DNA from: Setophaga petechia
Lineage: Eukaryota; Chordata; Aves; Passeriformes; Parulidae
Direction of reading: 5' to 3'
Length of the DNA: 64,000 nucleotides
NCBI GenBank assembly: GCA_024362935.1
Contig: JANCRA010000008.1
Coordinates: forward strand, 35,558,557 to 35,622,556
Every line of letters starts with the position of its first letter. Position 1 is the first letter of the stretch. The notes beneath the pieces were generated by a model. The model was not told the origin of the DNA, did no database searches, and was given only the letters and a program-made list of their open reading frames with translations. Below are positions 11,083-25,168 of this stretch, piece by piece. The position numbers and the translations under genes are program-made.

Positions 11083-14000
11083 AAGTATTTGCATAAGGTA
11101 TAGTTATCATCAAAGTAGATATGGGGGAAAATGGTTACTTTACATAACAGACTAAGGTGAGTTACAGATTGTTGCAATACATTTTATCTTACAGATATTT
11201 ATAAAATGATGCCCTCACCCAGATTTTTGTAGTCTTTACTATTAGGAGTTTTCTTGCCTGTGTAATCTTTATGATGAGAATGCATGGTACACAAAGCCAT
11301 TGTTAATAAACAACACGGTGATTTCAAAAATTCTGTTCACTTCCTGTCAGTTGTCTAAAAGGTCTTTCTTCCTTCATAATCAGAGCTATGAGATTTAAAT
11401 AATTGGAAAAAAGTAAATGAGAAAGAGCAATACATTGATTAATGTAAATCCCTGTACTTTGACTGACTAATAGTAGCTGCCTGCATGTCAGAGTGTGAGA
11501 ATTTGCATACTATGCTAAGTTGCTAAGATAGAACTGTTCTATCATTATGCAAATATAAGTGCAAGAAAATGACTGACTGAGACATAAGTACACATACTAA
11601 GATGCAAGGATGAATCAGTCAAAACTGCAGCAGCAGCATTCCTGGATTCTTACTGGCTGAAACATTTCCAATTTTGAAGCAATAGTGCTGGGATTGTTAA
11701 AATATGCAGAAATATAGACTAGAAAGGGAGGAACAGAGCCTGAAACAGATTTCAGTGACTTTCCTGGGAGATAATTTTCTGTCACTATTCCTATTGCAAA
11801 ATGAAGATACATTTGTTCACCTTATAAAGATGCCTGGCTTCTTAAATTAGTAATGAGCTCTGAGACCCTTAAATAAAAGAGATAAGCTGGAAGTCTTAGG
11901 TGTTATAATAAAGATTATTAGCACTAGGAATGTGTTAAAAATTGCAGTTATTTTATTCATCCTTGCACTTAAGTTTTTATCTGAGGAAAATTTTATTTTC
12001 ATGACATTTGGAAATCATGGAATTTTGGCTATGTTTTGAACTTAGACTTATTAATTCTGGCTATAAATATTATGGTATGGACCAAAGTGTATCATAGCAA
12101 TGAGACCTTTCTTATTCTTTACTTATAGCTTGTTTAAAGCATATTAAATGGTATGTTAAACTTTACTATGTAGTCTGGATATTCTAATTATAAATGAGAC
12201 CCTGCTCTCAGATGAAATCATGTGCTAACTATTGCTAAGATTATGTAAAACCCGTTATACATGAGATAATGATGGGTTCTAGGAAAGGAAAAATTGAGTT
12301 GACTTCTGTATGAGATTTTCCTGACATTTAAATAAAGTTGTCATTGTATAAGTCTGCTGTTTGAGAATACATCAAAAAAAATTGACCATTAATTAGACTG
12401 TATGATTCAGCATAAAGTTTCCTGGCATCTAGACTGCAGGACTTCAAGGAATCTCAGTCTTTGGGAGATTCTCCTCTCATCTATTTCTTTGTTTCAGCAG
12501 CAGAAAGCTCATAAAATCTCCTTGGACACATTACCAAACACTGAAGGAACCAGTTATGGAAAACTGTGGAGAAACACTATGGTTTCTGCCATTTACATCA
12601 TGAACATTCTATACTTTAAGTTAGACTTGCTCTGCTTTTCTCTATCCACTTTTCAAAACAGCAATCATGATTTCACTGCCAGGAGCTATAAAATACCACA
12701 ATTAATTTTTCTTTGCTAGAATTGTTGTCCTATGCCGCACTCTACAGGGGCTTCTCACACTTTGTATCTGCATAGTCTCAGTTTATAAGGTTCTTATTGT
12801 GAAAGGATGTCCTCTTCTAAAGAAAGAAACATTATCTGAGCTCACCAAGAGGAGAGAGAAAGGGATAGAAATGAGGAGAACCAGAGGTCTGTCTGTGCAT
12901 CACAGCACCCATGAAATGCAATTGGGTGGATCCTGTGGCTGCTGTTTGTCAATGTCATGTTTACTACAGGTCAAAGCTGTCAAGTATTTTGCTGTCAACA
13001 TGACTCTGTACTTTCCTGTTGCTTGTTACTTTCCTAGAGAAAATGACAGACCCGAACAAGGCATTACTACAAGCAGCACTCACAACTGTGAAATGTTGGT
13101 GTGTTGTGCTACCAAGAATACTTCAAAAAGCAGCAGCAGAACCTGGAGTCACTTACCAGTGATTCTTCCTCCAAAGGCCTTAGTCTAAAATTCACATGGT
13201 GACGTCAGGGCTTTGAACAGCGTTCTTTTTCAGTGGAAGTATTAGCAGATGGAAATTATAGGGACATTTAGACTTCAAGGCTGATTTTTTCTCATTCTGT
13301 GAAATGAAAAGATCTAGCCATATGCATAACAATGAGAGAAATTATCACTAATAATTTCAGAAAGCAAATGTGTGAGGACTTCATGTGAAAGTGAAGGTGG
13401 TAGTAGATTGAAAGCAAGATTAGAGGATAAAAATGTTAAATATGAAAGGTGTAATTCCCTGTCACATGTCTGTCTTGTGTACACTGCTGGCCAGGGTAAA
13501 CTGCATGAAATAGAGACCATAAAAAATAGGGCACTTCAATTATTAACTTCCCATTCTGGAGTGTTGCAATAGCCAACAATGCAACTATTACCTATTACAC
13601 TATTAACACATTTGAAAAAAAGATCCTTATGCTGAAATATCTCTTCACAACTTTTATTTTCTAAGTTATACTGGAGGTAGGATTATACAAGAAAAAATAC
13701 AACTGCAGACATTGAAATTCAGTGACATTTTAATCTGAACTCCATTGATAATTTAATCTGAATAACACAGTCAGAAATGTTTTCATCCACAGAAACCTTC
13801 AAAGATATGATTCTGGCATGCTGAACTAAGCCAACTTGATTGTTAAATGTTAATTTTTAAATAATATGATGCTTCAGATCTGCATGCTTTTTAGTTTGTT
13901 TCTTTTTTTATTTGGTATTGAAGAGATATATACCCCTATGATTAATCTTATAAATATGTATCTGTAAGTAAGAATATGACAAATTAATGAATTCAAAATT

Positions 14001-15161
14001 ATCTAAAGCAGGGTTCAGGTCGAAAATACTTATCTTTCAAATTCTTGCTTCTTTTCTTACTTTTTATTTTTTAAGTTCAGTGTTGACTCTCTTCTCTCCT
14101 ACCTGATTTTGGATTTGGAAAGCATGGAGAAAGAGTATAAGATGATGCTGTATTTTGGGTAAAACCACAACATTTTTCACATATATTTGTCACTTCATCT
14201 CTTCAAAACAGCATTCAATGCATGTTGAATAATGTTAGGGCAGTGAACCATTGAAAGCTTTCCTGCGATGGAGACAGCTTTTCCTAACAGTATATTAGAT
14301 TCATTCTGACACAAAAGAAGAAAAAGCAATTTTATTGTCCTTTATTCTCACACATCACAGTGATACAAAAATATTTGTGAGGGAGTTGTCACAAGCATAT
14401 TTCCTTTTTTGATGGCAAGATGAAGTAATAACCACAGTTATTTAATAAACAGTGATACATAGTATTCTGATCTACAGCTCAGTTAACAGCAACATATAGA
14501 TAGACAATAGGCAATTTTTAGACAAGCAGGTTGAAGATCAGGGAACTGTACTCAGTGCATAGGTTGAGCTAGAGGAAAGAGAGAGTAGACAGCAGGGAAA
14601 TAGCAGAAATAAAACCAAGGAAATATTTTAGGAGACTCAGCTGGGATAATTGCTAAAGGCATGTGAGAGCAGCCTTCTTCGACACAGCATGGTTGTAAAC
14701 AGTTTTGAAGCCAGAAACATTATGTTCCTGACAGTGATGTAACTGGAAAGTTTCTATGCCATATTTTTTAGGGCTGCAAGTCTGAGTACAGAAGTCTTCA
14801 AATAAGTGCTGTGTGAGAGAAAGAGTTGTTTTGTATTAGCACTTCTGTGAAATGAAAGTTTGCCCCACAGGGCAAAATGTAATTGACATCTTTCATATAA
14901 CGAGGACCACTCTTTCTCTATCTAGCACAATCCATCATGCCTGCTATTGATCATTCTTTAAAGCAAGGAGTAGCAATAGCAATCCAATGTCCTACCTTCC
15001 AACATCTAGGAGACAAACTGATGGTTTGATGAAATTAAAGCACAATTTAGACCTATATTCTGGCAGAGACTCACTGGTTTGACAATACATTCCCTTCATT
15101 CCTGCAAAAATGCATGTAAAGTTTTACTACTCCAAGCAGCTAACATGTTTAACATAGACAA
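11083..15161. other. AT-rich non-coding stretch
   Basis: No recognisable gene or transposon was found. The longest open frame is 129 codons (12799-13188, plus). It is cysteine-rich by chance composition, shows no known domain, and has no supporting splice context or promoter that I can identify. I treat it as a random frame. Confidence 0.6.
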
Positions 15162-15272
15162 TTGGGGTTCTGAGCAACCTAGTCTAGGGAAAGGTGTCCC
15201 TGCCCATGGCAGGAAGGTTAGAGCTATGGGATCTTTAAGGCCTTCCCAACATAAGTCATTCTGATTCTATGA
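15162..15272 (+). mobile_element. CR1 3'-end fragment, forward
   Basis: About 110 bases match the 3' terminal region of CR1: GTTCTGAGCAACCTAGTCTA, GGTGTCCCTGCCCATGGCAG, GATCTTTAAGG and the tail GATTCTATGA. It is severely 5'-truncated and non-coding. Confidence 0.9.
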
Positions 15273-17239
15273 AACATTGCTAAAGGACCAATTCATATGA
15301 TGTTTCACCATTCTTCAGTTACTACTCATCTCATCATGTCCCTAGGAAAGCTCAAGAGAATTTTTAGTAACTCAAGTAATAACTAAGATTTTTCATTAAG
15401 ATAGATGATGGAAGTTTGCTTGGTATCTCTATGTTGACATCTTCAGATCAAAAAGGAAACATATTTTTATGTAGTATTTTTAGGAGGCAATATGAAATAG
15501 TACAATCTTCGCTTCTTTGTTCTTTGATGGAAAGGAACAAAAATAATTTCTGAAAAAAATGGTGCTTCTCAAATCAAAGAGATATTTATTGCATGCTAGA
15601 AAAAACCAACCAAACAAAAACCAAACACTACAATTTACTGCATTTTTAATGACACTGAAATAAAGGTAGAGGATGTAAAATGTTCCCATTTGTTTATGCC
15701 AATAAAAAGCTGAAAATGTTAGGAGAATTACCTGCAGAGTCTTTGTCAATTTTAAGAGACTTTATGAAAGCCATATGTCATCATTTTTGTACTGAGACAT
15801 CTATTTCATGCTGCAAAAAGTCAATTGTCATAAATGGGAATCCGCATGTGAATTCACACCCTACTGACACTGAGCAAGGTCTGATTTTTAATCTCCTAAC
15901 CTCCTGTTGTTCAATGAGTTTTAGAACTGTGGAATTCAGATCATTTAGCTTACTTGTCCTTACCAAAATTAATTTTATATTTCTGTGTAGTCATAACAGA
16001 AACAAACAAGACTATTACTTAATTAAAAATATGTCATGGAAGACATCTGGCATTATATGTTTAAGGAAAGTTTGGTTTATAATTGAAATTTATTAGATAA
16101 TTTTAATTGTTTCAAGGGACTGAAGCACTTTAATTGTTTCAAGGACTCTTCACAATCAGTATAATTTGACTTAAGAAACAATAAACTGAGGCTTACCGGG
16201 GGAGTAAAATCAACAGATACTTGCTTTATGCATTCTATGAGGTTCTTCATTAATATACAGGCTTCACCTGAATAATTTCTAAAAAAACCTTCATATTGTT
16301 TCTGTCAGGAATTGTCATCTTAACAGTTAAACATTGCCAGCAGTTTAAGCCTATTCAATTCATGTAGCAGAGACAATGTCTCCTGCTTCCTGCGTTGAAA
16401 ATGCTATCCCTCCTCATTGGGATTTTCAGAAAAGAGTTCATTTACAGGGCAGAGAGGGAAGCATTAACTTCTGACTCAAGAAACAGGTTTCGAACATTTC
16501 ACATGTTCATGTCAAAAGTAAGTAAGGAATATCGATAGTGTCTCCTAAGGTCTTGGGAGTTAAAAGAGAATTCTACTACAAAACCCTAATGCAAATCAGG
16601 CTTCATACAGATTACTGTAATGGAGAAATACTATATTACTGCGGCTGAAGACACGTTCCACAAATGAATGTAGCACATGAAATACAAATCAATTTTCCAT
16701 CTCCTCTTAAATCCTAGAAGCTTGAGAATATTTCAGAAATCAATCTAGGATCAGCTCTTTCTCTCTGGAGAGAATTATTTCCTATCAGGGGAGCACTGAA
16801 CTCTAATAGAAGGTGAAAAGGATATAATACTGTCATTCTCCCTGATTTATGGTTTTATCATTAAATAAAACAGACAACAATGTAGGATTACTGGCACTTC
16901 TATATTACAGTTTTCATCATGCTACCAGCAGAGGCTTGGCCAGAGAGATGCTCAGGCAGCCCTGAGGTGTTGCCCTGACTCTGAGTGGAAGAAAACTGAA
17001 TACAGATCTGAGGGGTAGTGTGGGCCTCTGTCTGCCTGTGATGCCATCTCATTGTCCACAAAATCCTCTGCAAGTTGCCCCTGACCTGATATATTTAGAG
17101 AGATGCATTTTGACTAACAGCCCCTGAGGAAGTGTGTGACTGCAAGCTGCTGTGCTGCCTGTTACATCTGCATCCTCACCCTGTGACTGCAATAATCAGC
17201 CCACAGGCTGCCCAAACCTGCAGAGCACTAATGGCTTTA
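15273..17239. other. AT-rich non-coding stretch
   Basis: No gene was recognised. A 138-codon open frame (15680-16096, plus) has no recognisable domain and the composition of AT-rich background. A direct duplication of TTTAATTGTTTCAAGG occurs near 16102 and 16129. The last 300 bases (16930-17239) are more GC-rich than the rest but match nothing I recognise. Confidence 0.6.
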
Positions 17240-17520
17240 AATGATGGGAATGGCTTCAAATGGCAGAGGATGGGTTTAGATTGGCTCTTAGGAAGACATT
17301 CCTTACTGTGAGCTGGTGAGAAACTGCAAAAGGTTGCCCAGAGAAGGTGTGGATACCCCATATCTTCCATATCACTGGAAGTGTTCAAGGCCAGGTTAAA
17401 TGGGGCTTTGAGAAACACGGTGTAGTGGAAGTGTCCCTACCTATGGCATCAGGGTTGAAACTAGAGGATCTTTAAAGTCCCTTCCAACCTGAGCCATTCT
17501 ATGCTTCTGTGATTCTATGA
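17240..17520 (+). mobile_element. CR1 3'-end fragment, forward
   Basis: The fragment begins in the last part of ORF2 (AATGGCTTCAAATGG...GGTTTAGATTGG...TTAGGAAG). It continues through GAAGTGTTCAAGGCCAGG, CTATGGCATCAGGGTTG and GATCTTTAAAGTCCCTTCC, and ends in ATTCTATGCTTCTGTGATTCTATGA. This is the usual avian CR1 tail. The reading frame is broken. Confidence 0.93.
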
Positions 17521-19861
17521 AAACCGTACTCAGGCTTGTTGTGGTCTGTGTCATGCCATGCTTAGAAACTTAGAGGTCCTGTACTGAGGTAAGTAGGTAA
17601 ATGAAAACTGCCCAAATATTTATGATGCATATAATTTAAACTTTTAAAGGATATGTACTCTGCAGAATTTTCCATTCTTATGAGTAATCACCTGGCTTTA
17701 AAAAGCAGACAGTTCTGAGTAATAAACACAACTTTGCCATGTAATAGAAAATAATTACAACCATTTACAATTGAAATAAGCATAATAATTTTAGGTAATA
17801 TAAACTGAAGGTTTTTGGATTTATGATAGACATAATTAAGGAAAAGAAACACCAAGAAGATATTTTAAAAAATGATACTGGTACATTTACAAAGTTTTCT
17901 ATTTTCATAGAGTGTTTTACACCTAATTTCAAAGACACCTGCTGTAATATTTAGGAGCTTAAATTATTTTATATGCAATAGAAGTATTTTTTTCATAATG
18001 AAGACTGAGTACTATAAGGAATTTTTTAATAGTATGAGAAAATAAAGCCAAGTATTCAGTTTTTAAATGTAATTTTATAGATAATTCAATAAAATGAAGG
18101 AGTAAAGAATTTCATAAATTCAGAGAGAGAATACAACAGATCAGATGATTTCATAATTTAAAAGGAATAATTCTCAAAAGAACAAAAATTCCATCTGAGG
18201 TTTTTTTTCCCCCAGGTTATACATTGAGCAATAACAGGAGAAAATAGAATTCTCTTAGAATTTCTACTGTCAATTTGATACTTTTAGCACTATCTTTCAA
18301 AAATAAAACTTGACTGAAGCTCAAACTGGACCTCGAGGATGAGATCATAATCCTGCAATGTTTCATGTACAAGACAACAGAAATGTGTAATTATCACTAT
18401 TGTTTGGGACTAAGACTGAAAAGATTTTCTGAGTTTGCTCATCACACATAATCAGCTCTGCAATATCATTAAAGTATTTAAAACTGTATTCTTTTGATGT
18501 CAAAAAAGTGGTCTTACAACAACAACAAAAAGAGTACAAATATAAAAAGATTTTAGAACACACTGTTAATACTGACACAAAAAATAATGTTTTCAGAAAA
18601 ATCTTATGACCAATTATGTATAGAGATTTTCAGGTGTTGTAATGTCGCAATAATACCTAAACTGAATCCAAAGAAAACTCAAAAGAAAAAAATTTGCTAC
18701 AATGATTTTGCATTGTTCATGTGTCTAGAAAAAAAATATTTCCCTTATCTTCTGCTGAACTTTGAGTAAATCACACAGGGTGGTTTAGGACTCAGGTTTT
18801 AACTGGCACTTGAAGTTCCCATCTGGTTTGCTGTTAGGAAAAGAAAAATTAACCACATATATATATATATTTTGTAAAGTAAGCAATGTTTTCCTTACAC
18901 TGCAATTTTTTGTGTTTTCTTGGTTGTGTTCCAAAACCTGATGGGCCATAACTTGCTTTGATATACCAGCTGGATCCAAGTTGTTAAGTTTTACAAGACA
19001 TAGACTTGGCAACTCTATTTGCTGTGAATGAAAACATTAAAATGGGCAGGTTTCTTCAGTGATCATTTGCACTTTCTGTAAACACATTAATAAAGGTAAA
19101 ATCTGGCTAATAAGTTATTATTTCCACAAGGAATAACTTTATGAACTTTAAGTCAGTTCAAAACTACAGTACAGAGTAAAAAAATCTATTTATGTGGCTC
19201 ATTTGGTGGTATTGCTTAGGGCTCGAGACATATTCTTACTCACTCTATTGCACCTCTACTATATGTTATTTATGCTAATCTATAGTTTCTGATTCTCTGA
19301 GTCCCATTCTATTCTCCAAATTTCCTGTTTTCAAAGATTAAAATAGGCTTTTCATGATGAGTTGAGACTGCTGTTTGTATCTTTCTGGAGGAGAATTTAC
19401 TCCTGTTGTGTCAGTCTATAAGAAAGACATAAAAACCCTCAAATTGCTAAATAGACAGAAAGGGGAACTTAGAGCTGGAAGTCAAAGCAAGATTCATGTA
19501 ACTCAGAAATTTGTTGCAGGAAATAGTAACCTATTCTACCCTCATGTGTGGGGATTATACTCCACTTGTTCTTCTGTGAGGCTTACCATAATTTTAAGTA
19601 TGTGGAATGATGAGGCTTCCTTAAAGTGGAGCCTCAATAGCTAATAAAAGCACGCTCTTCAGAACTCATCAAAAATGGTGCAGGATTTAAAAATTCATAG
19701 TTCTCGTAGAAACAAGAACGCAAAAAAAAAATTCAAAGCACATTATAATCTTTCCATTAGCTTTTATCTTATAAATATTCTGCAAATATTAAGCACCTTT
19801 CTGTCACGATCTCACAGGTTTCAGAGGTCTGTCTGTACAAAAAAATAAAGCAGGGCTAGTT
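17521..19861. other. AT-rich non-coding stretch
   Basis: No gene, RNA or recognised transposon was found. A short (AT)n lies at 18855-18872. Open frames do not exceed 90 codons and carry no recognisable motif. Confidence 0.6.
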
Positions 19862-20230
19862 TTGAGATGGCCCCACACTTATGGTCTATGTTTTACCATG
19901 GCTGCAGTCTGCTATGGCTGCTCTCTCAGTCGTTGGCGAGCTCCTTTACAGCTCTGGCTGCTGTCAGGTGGCACTGGGCCCAAACAGAGTTTGGCACAAA
20001 TGGCATATGAGAAGGACCAGCCACACTGGCAGCTGTGATGCTGCCCACTTCTTCTGGGGGACAGGAGAACATGGATATGTGAATGTGAGCTGGGCTATGT
20101 TATTTTGATCTCAGAGCCAGTGAAAAGGTCTTGATATGCCATGCACTTAGCCTCAGGGACCAATGAATGATCTCCATCTTCACATAGGAGAGATCTGTTG
20201 GCTTCTAAAATGCTAATAAAGCCTTTCTAA
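19862..20230 (+). repeat. GC-richer patch, possible decayed LTR of unknown family
   Basis: A ~250-base GC-richer block (GGCCCCACAC, GTCAGGTGGCACTGGGCCC, TTCTTCTGGGGGACAGG) stands out from the AT-rich surroundings. It is followed by AATAAA at 20215-20220 and a CTTTCTAATTGATTAG end. The layout, starting TGAGATGG and ending downstream of a poly(A) hexamer, would fit an LTR, but I do not recognise the family and see no target-site duplication. A conserved exon is less likely because no frame stays open across the block. Confidence 0.3.
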
Positions 20231-23200
20231 TTGATTAGTGAAAATAAAACCATCTATGGTTTCATGCATCTTTTGCAGCCAGCATTTGAAGTTCTCAGTG
20301 CCATGTCCTGCTTTTAATACAACCGTTGGCAGCTACGTGTTACAGACCCATAAACTGAAAATAAAATGTGACCGTAGTTACAATAATGCTGTCATGGAAA
20401 GATCATTTGGGAAAAAAATTACTTTTTCTGGGTATTTTTGTAACGTGTTGAAGATTGGAAAGAATATATAATCAGGCTGCACTTCTCTAACATGTAAAGT
20501 GAATGCATTATTTTAGAGTCCTGGATGAAAAGGATAATGGTTGAATCAATAAAAGTCTGAAAATTAATTTAGATTTTGAATAGAGCAGTGGCATTTCTGT
20601 CAAAAAGGAAGGATATATATTTGTATTAATGGTGCTTTAAAAAGTTATGCTATAACATAATTTATTCCATTGTGACAAATTCCTGTTTGCCAACTAAGAA
20701 AGGAACGCTTTGCCAAAGAGCACACTGTTTCTTTCTTAATTTAAAATGAAGATGATATGAATAATTACCAGATTTGGCAAAAAGGAGGAAATTACATTTA
20801 ATCAAAACCTTTACGTTTGGAAACCAAGTTCTTTTCTGGGGAGTAGAGGGAACAGAAGGTGTGCTGAGAAAAGGCCGTGCAGAGAATATAGCTCATGGCC
20901 TGGTGCTTATGGCTGTCATCGACTTTGTGCATGGCTGAGGTCCAGCCCCGATTATGTAGGAAACATGCAGAACATTTCAATGGATGAGCATATGTTGAAC
21001 AACTCCCAGAGAGCACCAAATGTTTTAGTGGTTGTTCCCAGACAGAGATCAATTCTCCTGCTGTTGTCTAAGAAGTAAAATGTCAATTTGCTGTTGGGTA
21101 AGGCAGGGTTGATGGCACTTCACTGCTCTAGAATGAAGACATAGAAGACAAAATTATTAATGCAAGTCTTTCCTGTCATCAGCCCTGTTGTTGGAGGGGC
21201 AGAATTCAAGTTTCTGGTGTTTCTGGTAACTTAAAAACTTGTTTGAATATTATGTATTTAGATAGTATAACAACATTTGTCAAGAGAGTGACTGTATTCT
21301 GGATTTAGTTAAGTCTGAAACTGTGGATTATTTCAAAGCATAGAAGCACTGTAGTAAAACAGGTTATTATACAACTTTTTGGGTTTAAGGGAAGGCCATT
21401 GACCTCTTTAAATTTGAGAAAGGCCTGTTCAGCCACATGAAGTACATTCTCCTGTTGTGAAAGGCAGCAAACCTGTTCTGTCCCCATGGAAGGGAAGGAT
21501 TTCTTCAGAGTTCCCTGCACAGCCAGGGAGCAGGGGTTGCACAGTGCACCATTGCCAGCACTGCTCTGCTTGCTCAGCTGCAGGCTGAGCTGGCAGTGGC
21601 AGAGACAGCTGTTTGCTGCATCAAGTGATTAATCCTCATCTGAGATTCAGGGACATTTCAAACATGTCAGGAAACCTTTTCCATTCACTCAACAAACTCA
21701 GGTAAACAATTTACTCCTAATATCCCAGGGGATACAGAATTTCAGAGACAGTAGATGCAGGATCCTTGTAGTTAATAGAACCATAATACCACACTTTCCC
21801 CTCGCTTGGATATAATTTAATATTATCATTATTTCTTCAAGTTTAGCTACAATGTTTCTTAAACATCTTGGAAAATGGGAATCTTGGAACAGTATGATCA
21901 ATGCTTGCATTACATTATTGCAGCAGGAACACAACATTACAGTGTGCAACTGGGTTGATGGATTACTGTAGTCATTCAATCACTTTCTGTCTTTTCTAGT
22001 ACATCAGACTAAGCTCACACATTAGACTTCAGAAGGTTTTGCAGTCCACGTTTTCATCCCTATTCTAACACCATGTAATACATAATACTTAAATTTCAAT
22101 TGAATTTTTTTAAAAAATTTGATTAAATCATTGCATCACTCACCTTGTATCATACCATGACTCCACAAGAAAAGGCAGACACGCTGTTTTAATTGTGAAG
22201 ACAAATCTTTCATAGTGAGTTGACAGTCTTAGGGTGTGACTCTGTCATTGCTGCGTGGCCTATTTTGCTGCTTTTCCTCATATCTAGTGTATTTCTGAGT
22301 CCTCCTCAGCTTTCCACAGTAAAATTAAAGCAGACAGCTCTCCTAGTCAAATATACCCACATTCTAGTCTATATCGATCTTAGTAGCCCTTGACTGCAAG
22401 TTTTCAAATTTGAATTCTATTTTTCTGAACAACCAGAGTTCTATGTATCTTTATTATGTATCCCACAGTGCCTCTCATTATTGTTTCCTCTACTTACAGC
22501 AAACTACTTCTGAAACCTTCTCATGGCTTTCTGTATATTTTAATATCTTTCAAAATTGTGCTATAAAACTTTGCAAGTCAGTCTATAGTGGTTTAATTCT
22601 GTTTTGCTAACTGATGTTGAGTCTAAAAATAAGTACATGGTAAAGAAAAAACTTGTATTTTAAGTTATGTGCTTCTGTAAGCACACAAACACACTCTCTC
22701 TTACACACACAGTGCTGTTCCGAAAGCTTTTTTTCCACATTTCTCATTGATGGAACCTTTGTATGAGTAAGAACTTTATATAAGTAAGAGACAGATAGGA
22801 GTTTTGTGAAGATAACAGGTATATTTTGTTACATTTAGGTTCAGATGCACTCGTTGATCCTTATGCTCTTCATCAAGCCTCTTGATACCAGTGCCTTATA
22901 TTATGCTAAAAGCAGTCTGGGATTGCATGGGACATGCTGGCTGCTGGAGATGATGCACATTTCGAATATATTTTTAGCTCTAGCAAGCCTTTCTGTCTTC
23001 CTCCCTACAACAAAACCCTGCTATTTCAGCCTGAACTGCTACTGTCCTTTGACCCATATGAGTTACCAGATTTTTATATCTTTAGTACTTTTCTTCCATT
23101 TTAGTGTCATGCCTTTGATCAGAGAGCTTTGATGTGTATAGGAAGAAGTTTGATTTTTGTATCATTTTGTTATGATTTTTTCTACTTGCATGAAACAACA

Positions 23201-23241
23201 CTTGCTTTTAAAATTCAATATAAATATATTACAAGAATAAT

Positions 23242-23270
23242 TTTCAGTGATAAGTTTCAGTGATAAGTTT
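23242..23270. repeat. 13-bp tandem duplication
   Basis: TTTCAGTGATAAG occurs twice in direct succession. It is a slippage-type duplication. Confidence 0.8.
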
Positions 23271-23586
23271 ATTATTTAATAGTCCTAAATCTAAATGTTT
23301 AGAACAGAGAATATGGAGCTTCTATCTTAAAAAAAACAAAACAAACAGTGAGCTACACTCCATGATATTCCCATTCAGCAAAAAACCTGTCATATCAGTT
23401 TCTCCTGGTCACAAAACTTTTGTATTATATCTTTTCTAGCTTGAATAAAAAGTGCAATTAGCAGAATATTTTAATATTAAAACTTCCCAGTTTTTCTGGC
23501 TTGCTTTTTTTAAGGGCACAAAAGCTTTCTAGATGTATGATCATGATGTACATACATTATTTGATGTACATCACATTAATACACTA

Positions 23587-23613
23587 TATTAGTTTGATAT
23601 GCTCAAACTAATA
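23587..23613. repeat. perfect 11-bp hairpin
   Basis: TATTAGTTTGA (23587-23597) and TCAAACTAATA (23603-23613) are exact reverse complements around the 5-base loop TATGC. No T-run or other terminator context is present, and no function is assigned. Confidence 0.8.
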
Positions 23614-25168
23614 GCTGAGATGGTTACTGTATCAAGATCTTAATTGGAAACTAACCTTGAGAAGAATCTATCTTTTGAAAATATTATAGGGTCAACACAC
23701 CTTTTGCCAAATCAAACAAATATACCAATTAAACAGTGCTTCAGAAAACTGTGCTGTAAAAATAAAAATATATAACAAGAAAAGACTATTTTTTGAGCTC
23801 TAGCATCTCCTTTCTACTGTGTGAAAATTAGTTAGGAGTAAAAAATAAGTCTTTCCTTGCCTTGTCTCTCCCACAGGGCACCATCTAAGGAAAATGGTTA
23901 AATCTTCAGCAGCCAAATATATCTTTTCCTATGGGTGAAATGTTTTATTATGGGAAGTCAAGCCTGAAGAAATGGCAATTAAGGAGGACTTTGAGTTATA
24001 CTGTGCATTAGTTCTAAAGCAAAATGAAGCTATTTTTTTCCCTTTAGGATCAGCTTTGAGAGGGGGATACCAGTAACAGTAAAAGCTTTTTCACAAAGTA
24101 GTGATAGTACTCTTTAGTCAGCCCTTTTTATGTGACCCTTACCCAATGTTCATGTTTAGAAACTACTTCTTGTAGATATATAAGAAAATGTAACTGACTT
24201 AGCCAGGAGTCTTTTTTTTTTTCTCTATCATCCTGAATTGCTGACTTTAAACACAGAAGAAATTGTTTCTACATGACTCAGATCAGTTTGGAAAGAAATA
24301 CCTAGTAATACAACAAAGACACAGAAAGTTTTCAAGCTTCTAGAAAAAATTACATGGAAAACAGAATCTGACTTTTCTATCACCTGTGTGGACACAAAGG
24401 CAAACTACAATACTGAGTTTTGAAGAATTAAACTGCATCATGCTGAGAGAATTGGCAGAACTGAAATGGGAAGTTAGTGCTTCCATATATACAAAAAATG
24501 TGAACAAATGAAAGAGTGGAAAGAAAATTCATAAATAAAATATATCTTTATTATTACTTTTGTGCCAGTATTGTACCAAAGAATAACCTTTGTATTTTTT
24601 TTTCCCTGAACAGTCTAGGGTGATCTTCTATTAAAAAGTACTGTGAAAGTGAAGTCTCTTTAAGAACATATTTTCAGTTCTATGAGCAGTATTTTCATAT
24701 ATAAATAATTACAGATCAGTCACATTTATAGTTTCTGTTCATATTTCTTAATGAAAGATATTTTAAACCAAATTTTAAATAGTCTCCCCATAGCCATCCA
24801 GCTTCCATGGTTTTGTCTTTCCCTGATGCATTAAAAGACTTTCATGGAACATGTAGGGAATATTTTCTATTTTCCCTCTCACATAGGTTGGAACGCAGAT
24901 TGATGCAAACTGTGAGAATTTAAATGAATCGAATTAATAAAAATGGAATGTTTACTCCCTTATCATTGAAGACTGTGGTGATTTTTAGCTCTGAGCTATC
25001 TTGAATGTGCCAAGTTATATGTCTAGTCCTCATTCTCATTGAAGTGCTGGTTATATTCCAAAAACACTCCTTCATTTTCTCATATGTTTGAACACTTTTT
25101 TAAAATTTAACCCAGAATATGCAAAAAAGCATGTCTGTTAAAAACATAGCTAAGATCTGACTATTGAG

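Larger units (their letters stand above)
20231..25168. other. AT-rich non-coding stretch
   Basis: No gene or transposon was recognised. Noted items are a GC-richer segment at about 21480-21640 without identifiable content, a 13-bp direct duplication at 23242-23270, and an 11-bp perfect hairpin at 23587-23613. Open frames stay below 100 codons. Confidence 0.6.

Noticed and set aside
12799..13188. 129-codon cysteine-containing open frame, plus strand
   Set aside because: The cysteines are not spaced like any family I know, and there is no signal peptide or supporting context.
15680..16096. 138-codon open frame, plus strand
   Set aside because: It has no recognisable domain, background-like composition and no splice or promoter context that I could support. 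Frames of this length are expected occasionally by chance in 64 kb.
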